Origin: an uncultured Bacteroidales bacterium
GTDB taxonomy: Bacteria; Bacteroidota; Bacteroidia; Bacteroidales; Muribaculaceae
Reading direction: 5' to 3'
NCBI GenBank assembly: GCA_902760865.1
Contig: CACWID010000005.1
Coordinates: 1 to 64,000, forward strand
DNA: 64,000 bases
Shown here piece after piece: positions 60,260-64,000 of this stretch. Below the pieces are notes generated by a model. That model was not told the DNA's origin, did not search any database, and saw nothing but the letters and a program-made list of their open reading frames with translations. Each line of letters begins with the position of its first letter. The stretch's first letter is position 1. The position numbers and the translations under genes were made by a program.

Positions 60260-62396
60260 TGTTTTGTGTTTTTGAATTAAAGTTAGACTTATACTTGTTT
60301 GAAAGTTTCTTTCCTTGGTTGAAGCGGATGGTCAGTGACACATAGCCCGTGCGGCCCGGCGTTGTCGTACCTAGGTGCAGTCCGTGGGGCGTGCGGTCGC
60401 AGTAGTTGAAGATGTTGTCCACACCGGCTTCGACACGCATGGTGACGGCCTTGAAATGACCGACGTCGTGGCTGGTGGACAGGCGCCAGATCTGGTAGCC
60501 CTTGCCGTTGCCGTCGTCCTGGTAGTAGCGCTTGCTCGACATGCGGCCATAGATGCCCACGCCCAAGCGGTAGGCCGGCGAAAAGCGGTGGCCCCAGGTG
60601 GCAAACCAGTTGCCCTTGTGGTGGGCCGTGCCGTCGATAATGACTTCGCGCATCTTGTCGTGGTTGGTGTCATATTGGTTGGCATCGGTGTCCAGATAGC
60701 TGTAGCCCAGCCCGAAGGCAAACTCGCGCCACTGGTAGTTCACGTTCACGTCAACGCCCTTGGTGCGGGCGTCCTCGATGTTCTGGTATTGGCGGGTCTT
60801 GACGGGGTCATACTGGATGATGTACTCGTCGGGAGCCTGATAGTTGGGAATGGTCACCAGCGCGATCATGTCCTTGACCTTATTATAATAGCCCGTGACG
60901 GTGACATTCAATCCGTGCCAGCCATACTCGCCGCTCAGCGAGAAATAGTTGCTCGATTGAGGCTTGAGGTCGGTATTGCCCAGATAGAGGTAAGTGCCGC
61001 TCATCTGGCGCACGTAGCGGTAGAACAGCTCGCGGATGGCGGGCGTCTTGAAGCCCTGGCTCCACGTGGCGCGCAGCCGCCAGGGATTGCCCACCTTCCA
61101 CATCGCCGACACCTTGGGCGTCAACTTGGTGCCGAATTGCTCGTTCTGGTTCAGGCGCAGGCCGGCGGTGATGTTCACGTTGGGAATCAGGTTGAACTCG
61201 TCCTGCACATAGGCCGCCGCCGTCCAGTCGCTGGCCTTGCCGCCCTTGACGCGCGTGGGTGCATTCAGCCAGTCATAGCGGTATTCCAGCCCCGCGCTCA
61301 GCCGGTTCTCCAGCGGCAACGTGAAGACGCCCTTCAGGGTCGCCATCGTGCGCTGCTGGTCGCTCTGCAACTCTTTTTGGTCAGGAAGATACGGGAAATA
61401 GGGATAATAGGACGTTCCGGCGCTCTTGTCATAGTCCTCGACAAGCGTCATGGCCGTGTAATAGTAATAATAGGCATGGCGGTTCCAGTCCACGTCGAGC
61501 GAGATGTAGTCGGTCTTTGACTTGCTCCACTTGCCGCCCACGGCCGCCGAACCGTTGTGGTACTCCATGTCCCACGTCTTGACGTCGTAGTGCGGGTGAT
61601 GGCCGCTCACGCGGTAGATACGCTTCCAGTACAGCGAGCCGTCGGCATAGAACTCAAGGTTTTTAGCCGCCTGATAGGTCAGGCGCTCAGCCACCTGCCA
61701 GTTAGTGTGGCGGTTCACGGTCTTGTTGCGAGAGTCGGTGATGGGCGGTTCCGAGCCTTCGGTGTGCTCGACAGAAGTATTCTGCCAGCCGTCGCTGTGC
61801 TGCAGCTGGAAGTTGGTGTAACTGCTGAACTTGCCGTAATTCAATGCCAGGCCGTTGTGCTGACGCACGTCACCATAGCTGCCCACGCGCGTCGTGTTCT
61901 CGACCAGAACGCCCTCCTCATGGTGCTTCTTGGTGATGATGTTCACCACGCCGGCAATGGCGTCCGAGCCATATAACGCACTCGACGCGCCCTTCACGAT
62001 TTCGATTTTCTCAATGTTCTGCGGGTCAATCAGCGACAGGTCATTCTGGCCGCCCACATCACCGTGGATGCGCTTGCCGTCAATCAGGATCAGGACATAG
62101 CTGTTACCCAGGCCGCCCAGCTGCATCTGGGAGCCCATGTCATCCTCGCTGAAGGCGAACGACGCCGTCAGACCGCTCAGGATATCCTCGATACTCTTGC
62201 CCGAATACTGTTGCAGCATCTTGCTGGTAATCACCTCGGTCTGTACGGGCGCATCCTTCAGCAGGTGCTGCGTGCCAGTACCCGTGACTACCACCTCGGG
62301 CAGACTATCCTGCCGCCAGATGTCATTCTGTGCATTGACAGCCGCAAACGCGCATAAAGCCAGCAACGTAGCTGTCAGTCTATTTCTTTTTCTCAT
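60246..62396 (-). CDS. btuB: TonB-dependent outer-membrane receptor, BtuB-like (riboswitch-controlled)
   Basis: A 716-residue receptor: signal peptide (about 1-22), plug domain (about 33-155: SLPEVVVTGTGTQHLLKDAP, GKSIEDILSGLTASFAFSED, VLILIDGKRIHGDVGGQNDL, ALYGSDAIAGVVNIIT) and beta-barrel. Repression of btuB by a cobalamin riboswitch is the classical arrangement, so vitamin B12 or another corrinoid is the likely substrate. It is the first gene after the riboswitch. Confidence 0.92.
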   Translation of the reverse strand: MRKRNRLTATLLALCAFAAVNAQNDIWRQDSLPEVVVTGTGTQHLLKDAPVQTEVITSKMLQQYSGKSIEDILSGLTASFAFSEDDMGSQMQLGGLGNSYVLILIDGKRIHGDVGGQNDLSLIDPQNIEKIEIVKGASSALYGSDAIAGVVNIITKKHHEEGVLVENTTRVGSYGDVRQHNGLALNYGKFSSYTNFQLQHSDGWQNTSVEHTEGSEPPITDSRNKTVNRHTNWQVAERLTYQAAKNLEFYADGSLYWKRIYRVSGHHPHYDVKTWDMEYHNGSAAVGGKWSKSKTDYISLDVDWNRHAYYYYYTAMTLVEDYDKSAGTSYYPYFPYLPDQKELQSDQQRTMATLKGVFTLPLENRLSAGLEYRYDWLNAPTRVKGGKASDWTAAAYVQDEFNLIPNVNITAGLRLNQNEQFGTKLTPKVSAMWKVGNPWRLRATWSQGFKTPAIRELFYRYVRQMSGTYLYLGNTDLKPQSSNYFSLSGEYGWHGLNVTVTGYYNKVKDMIALVTIPNYQAPDEYIIQYDPVKTRQYQNIEDARTKGVDVNVNYQWREFAFGLGYSYLDTDANQYDTNHDKMREVIIDGTAHHKGNWFATWGHRFSPAYRLGVGIYGRMSSKRYYQDDGNGKGYQIWRLSTSHDVGHFKAVTMRVEAGVDNIFNYCDRTPHGLHLGTTTPGRTGYVSLTIRFNQGKKLSNKYKSNFNSKTQNNDED

Positions 62397-62445
62397 TTCT
62401 GCATTCCGTCGATGCCTATTCCTGGGCTCGCGTACTAGTTGATTT

Positions 62446-62634
62446 TCAATGGCCGGTCTTCTGACTTACCCCGGTTTGCCCAGCCTTCCCAGCCCCCTGG
62501 TGGGGCCAGTGGCGTGTCATGGGCAGACCTGTTCGCGGGGATTACAGCTGCAGGAACAGTCCCGGATTCTCACCGGATTCCCTAAAACCAAGCGCTGTAG
62601 AGCACCCAGTTGCCACATTTTCGCCGCAAAGGTA
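62446..62634 (-). promoter_or_regulatory. Cobalamin riboswitch with promoter
   Basis: On the minus strand a -7 box TACCTTTG (62627-62634) is followed by the B12 element: GGGAATCCGGTGAGAATCCG then GGACTGTTCCTGCAGCTGTA, the B12-box region GTCTGCCCATGACACGCCAC with CCACTGG, the GGGAAGGCTGGG arm, and GTAAGTCAGAAGACCGGCC. These are the diagnostic parts of the AdoCbl/cobalamin aptamer. It lies about 50 bases upstream of btuB and presumably represses the downstream run when corrinoid is plentiful. Confidence 0.93.
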
Positions 62635-62850
62635 CTACATTTCCCGCAACCCACAATAAAAATACCGAAAATAATCAGTCCCCATTCATAAATAGCAGAC
62701 CACGGGAAACATGCAGTCAGTAATCTTGACAATCAAGTCACAGTGTTTAGGAATAGTTCCCGATTCGGCAGAATTGGCATAGACTTTTCTTGTATTTCAA
62801 CAAATAATTAAAAAATATGGCCAAATATCGTCGTTTTGAAAAAAAAACCT

Positions 62851-62969
62851 TAAATTTGCAGCCGATAATTAAATCTTAAAAACTGAAAAAAAACGTCCGA
62901 ACCCCATCATCAGCAAAGATAGACTTGAAAATGATAGTTTATCGGATTCGGGCGGCTCATTATATTTAA
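62851..62969 (+). promoter_or_regulatory. Promoter, leader hairpin and short upstream ORF
   Basis: A -7 box TAAATTTG (62851-62858) starts a 150-base leader for the gene at 63020. CGTCCGAACCC (62894-62904) pairs with GGATTCGGGCG (62944-62954) with one mismatch. A 12-codon frame MIVYRIRAAHYI (62931-62969) overlaps the hairpin. No known riboswitch class fits. Confidence 0.55.
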
Positions 62970-63019
62970 TGAGTATTAAAAGCTGGACACGTGGAATGTA
63001 ATCTTTGACCATTAAAATA

Positions 63020-64000
63020 ATGAAGAAAAAGAAAGTTATCAAAAAAACGGAATTGACACTTGTTCACATAAAGTTGTTTTATGTGTTGGTTCTTTTGTGT
63101 GGTTTTCATCTGCCTGCCTCTGCGACCAGTAATTCACAATCAAAGCACGTAATTGTTGCATTTGACCAATCCATAGGCAAATATAATACTGATTTGTTTT
63201 CCCCAAAAGTTCTTACTCTAGTTGATGAAATACTGGACAAAAACGATTTTGACAGGGCCCATGACTATATCTCAATGGTTGCATATACATTGAACGTTCG
63301 CAATCCCAATCTTTCTGATTACGTTAAACCATGTACACATAACGAGAATGCCTTTATTTGGCAACATCTAGGTTCACGACGGCTTACTAATATTTTGCCA
63401 AGATGGCCAATAGGTATACCTGCACGCAGTGGCCGTGCAGCAGATTACGCATCAATGCAATCACTGGCTAAACCATTTATTGTAATGGAAACAAAACTGA
63501 CAGGAGATGACACAATCACCGTTGATCAGACAATTATATTATTGATCTCTGATAACGTTGTAAACGGCACTGATGATGATTATGAACGTGAGTGGAAACA
63601 CGTCTCTACAATTCCCATTGCGAATGTCTCATTATTCAAACAACAAGAACAAACGGTTTTTTCCAAAATGAGAGCATTCAATGAGGACTTTAAATTCATT
63701 CGGTTCCAAGTTAATCTTTCCAATAACAGAGCAAGCGGAACAATCCCAGTTTCTTCTGATGGAACGTATTGCATTATTCCCTACAAGGTCGTCCCAGCAG
63801 AAAGGCCGTCAATCCATTCTGTGACCGATCTGCCGTCTCCGATTCCCATGGTAAGAGTAAGAGGTGGGTTTATGGTCAAAACCGACCCTCATTCACTAAA
63901 AGACAAATATTCAATCAGTCATGTTGAAATCACAGATGCATCAGGGAAGCAATTAACGGAGTCACGAGACGGCGCACTTGATGTGTTATTAAAATCCAAC
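63020..64000 (+). CDS. Secreted protein of unknown family (partial, 5' end)
   Basis: The ATG at 63020 opens a frame of 327 codons that runs off the window end. A basic N-terminus (MKKKKVIKKTELTL) is followed by a hydrophobic stretch and a signal-peptidase-like LPASA site (about 31-36). The mature part begins HVIVAFDQSIGKYNTDLFSP (about 44-63), which resembles the first strand and loop of von Willebrand A-like folds, but this is not firm. A later part has VRGGFMVKTDPHSLKDKYSI. It is divergent from btuB. Confidence 0.6.
   Translation, partial: MKKKKVIKKTELTLVHIKLFYVLVLLCGFHLPASATSNSQSKHVIVAFDQSIGKYNTDLFSPKVLTLVDEILDKNDFDRAHDYISMVAYTLNVRNPNLSDYVKPCTHNENAFIWQHLGSRRLTNILPRWPIGIPARSGRAADYASMQSLAKPFIVMETKLTGDDTITVDQTIILLISDNVVNGTDDDYEREWKHVSTIPIANVSLFKQQEQTVFSKMRAFNEDFKFIRFQVNLSNNRASGTIPVSSDGTYCIIPYKVVPAERPSIHSVTDLPSPIPMVRVRGGFMVKTDPHSLKDKYSISHVEITDASGKQLTESRDGALDVLLKSN

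Overview
The window looks like chromosomal DNA from a gut Bacteroidales, probably Prevotella-like. Promoters carry the Bacteroidetes -7 box TAnnTTTG (TACCTTTG, TATCTTTG, TAACTTTG and similar). Shine-Dalgarno sequences are mostly absent. Families typical of the order are present: SusC-like TonB receptors, DUF4876, DUF6850 and a dockerin-like secreted protein. Species assignment is inference.

Region 1 (about 1-25,350) is almost entirely minus-strand and is an accessory region of mostly uncharacterised genes. Recognisable members are an agmatine-deiminase-like enzyme, a WYL regulator, a lone sigma-70 region-2 protein, a 5'(3')-deoxyribonucleotidase, a PPP phosphatase, an AAA+ ATPase, a DUF2779 nuclease, an HNH endonuclease, a YqiA-type esterase fusion and two large HTH proteins of similar layout. 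The region shares cis elements. Four promoters (14.3, 16.3, 18.7 and 21.4 kb) carry a tandem TGTC...GACA-type element whose near edge lies 33-34 bases from the -7 box. Three genes share a leader motif. Several very small proteins and truncated gene copies suggest local duplication. At 21.6-25.4 kb an ECF sigma/anti-sigma pair lies between two copies of a bipartite promoter-like motif; downstream are membrane proteins, a CHAP-like amidase and a YiiX-like lipoprotein.

Region 2 (25,696-34,229, plus strand) is a surface operon: a secreted protein, a TonB-dependent receptor, a DUF4876 lipoprotein, a DUF6850 barrel, a secreted OB-fold-like protein and a dockerin-like protein, closed by a strong terminator.

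Region 3 (34,482-62,634) is a nearly complete anaerobic cobalamin pathway with uptake genes. Plus strand: cbiA, a PduO-type adenosyltransferase, cbiP, a cobD-like aminotransferase/decarboxylase, cbiB, and further on btuF and btuC. Minus strand: cobT, cobU, cobC, cobS; and, reading away from a cobalamin riboswitch at about 62.5 kb, btuB, a lipoprotein CbiK, a second btuB, then the fusions cbiH-cbiC, cbiE-cbiT, cbiG-cbiF and cbiJ-cbiD. I see neither cbiL nor a BtuD ATPase. The block is interrupted by a small unknown gene, an AtoE-type fatty-acid transporter, a degraded phage fragment (41.7-44.1 kb) holding two small secreted-protein genes, and a CPBP protease. Short TCTAGA and AACAGT repeats fill many of the intergenic gaps here and encode the last residues of some genes.

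The window ends inside an uncharacterised secreted protein (63,020 onward) with a structured leader.
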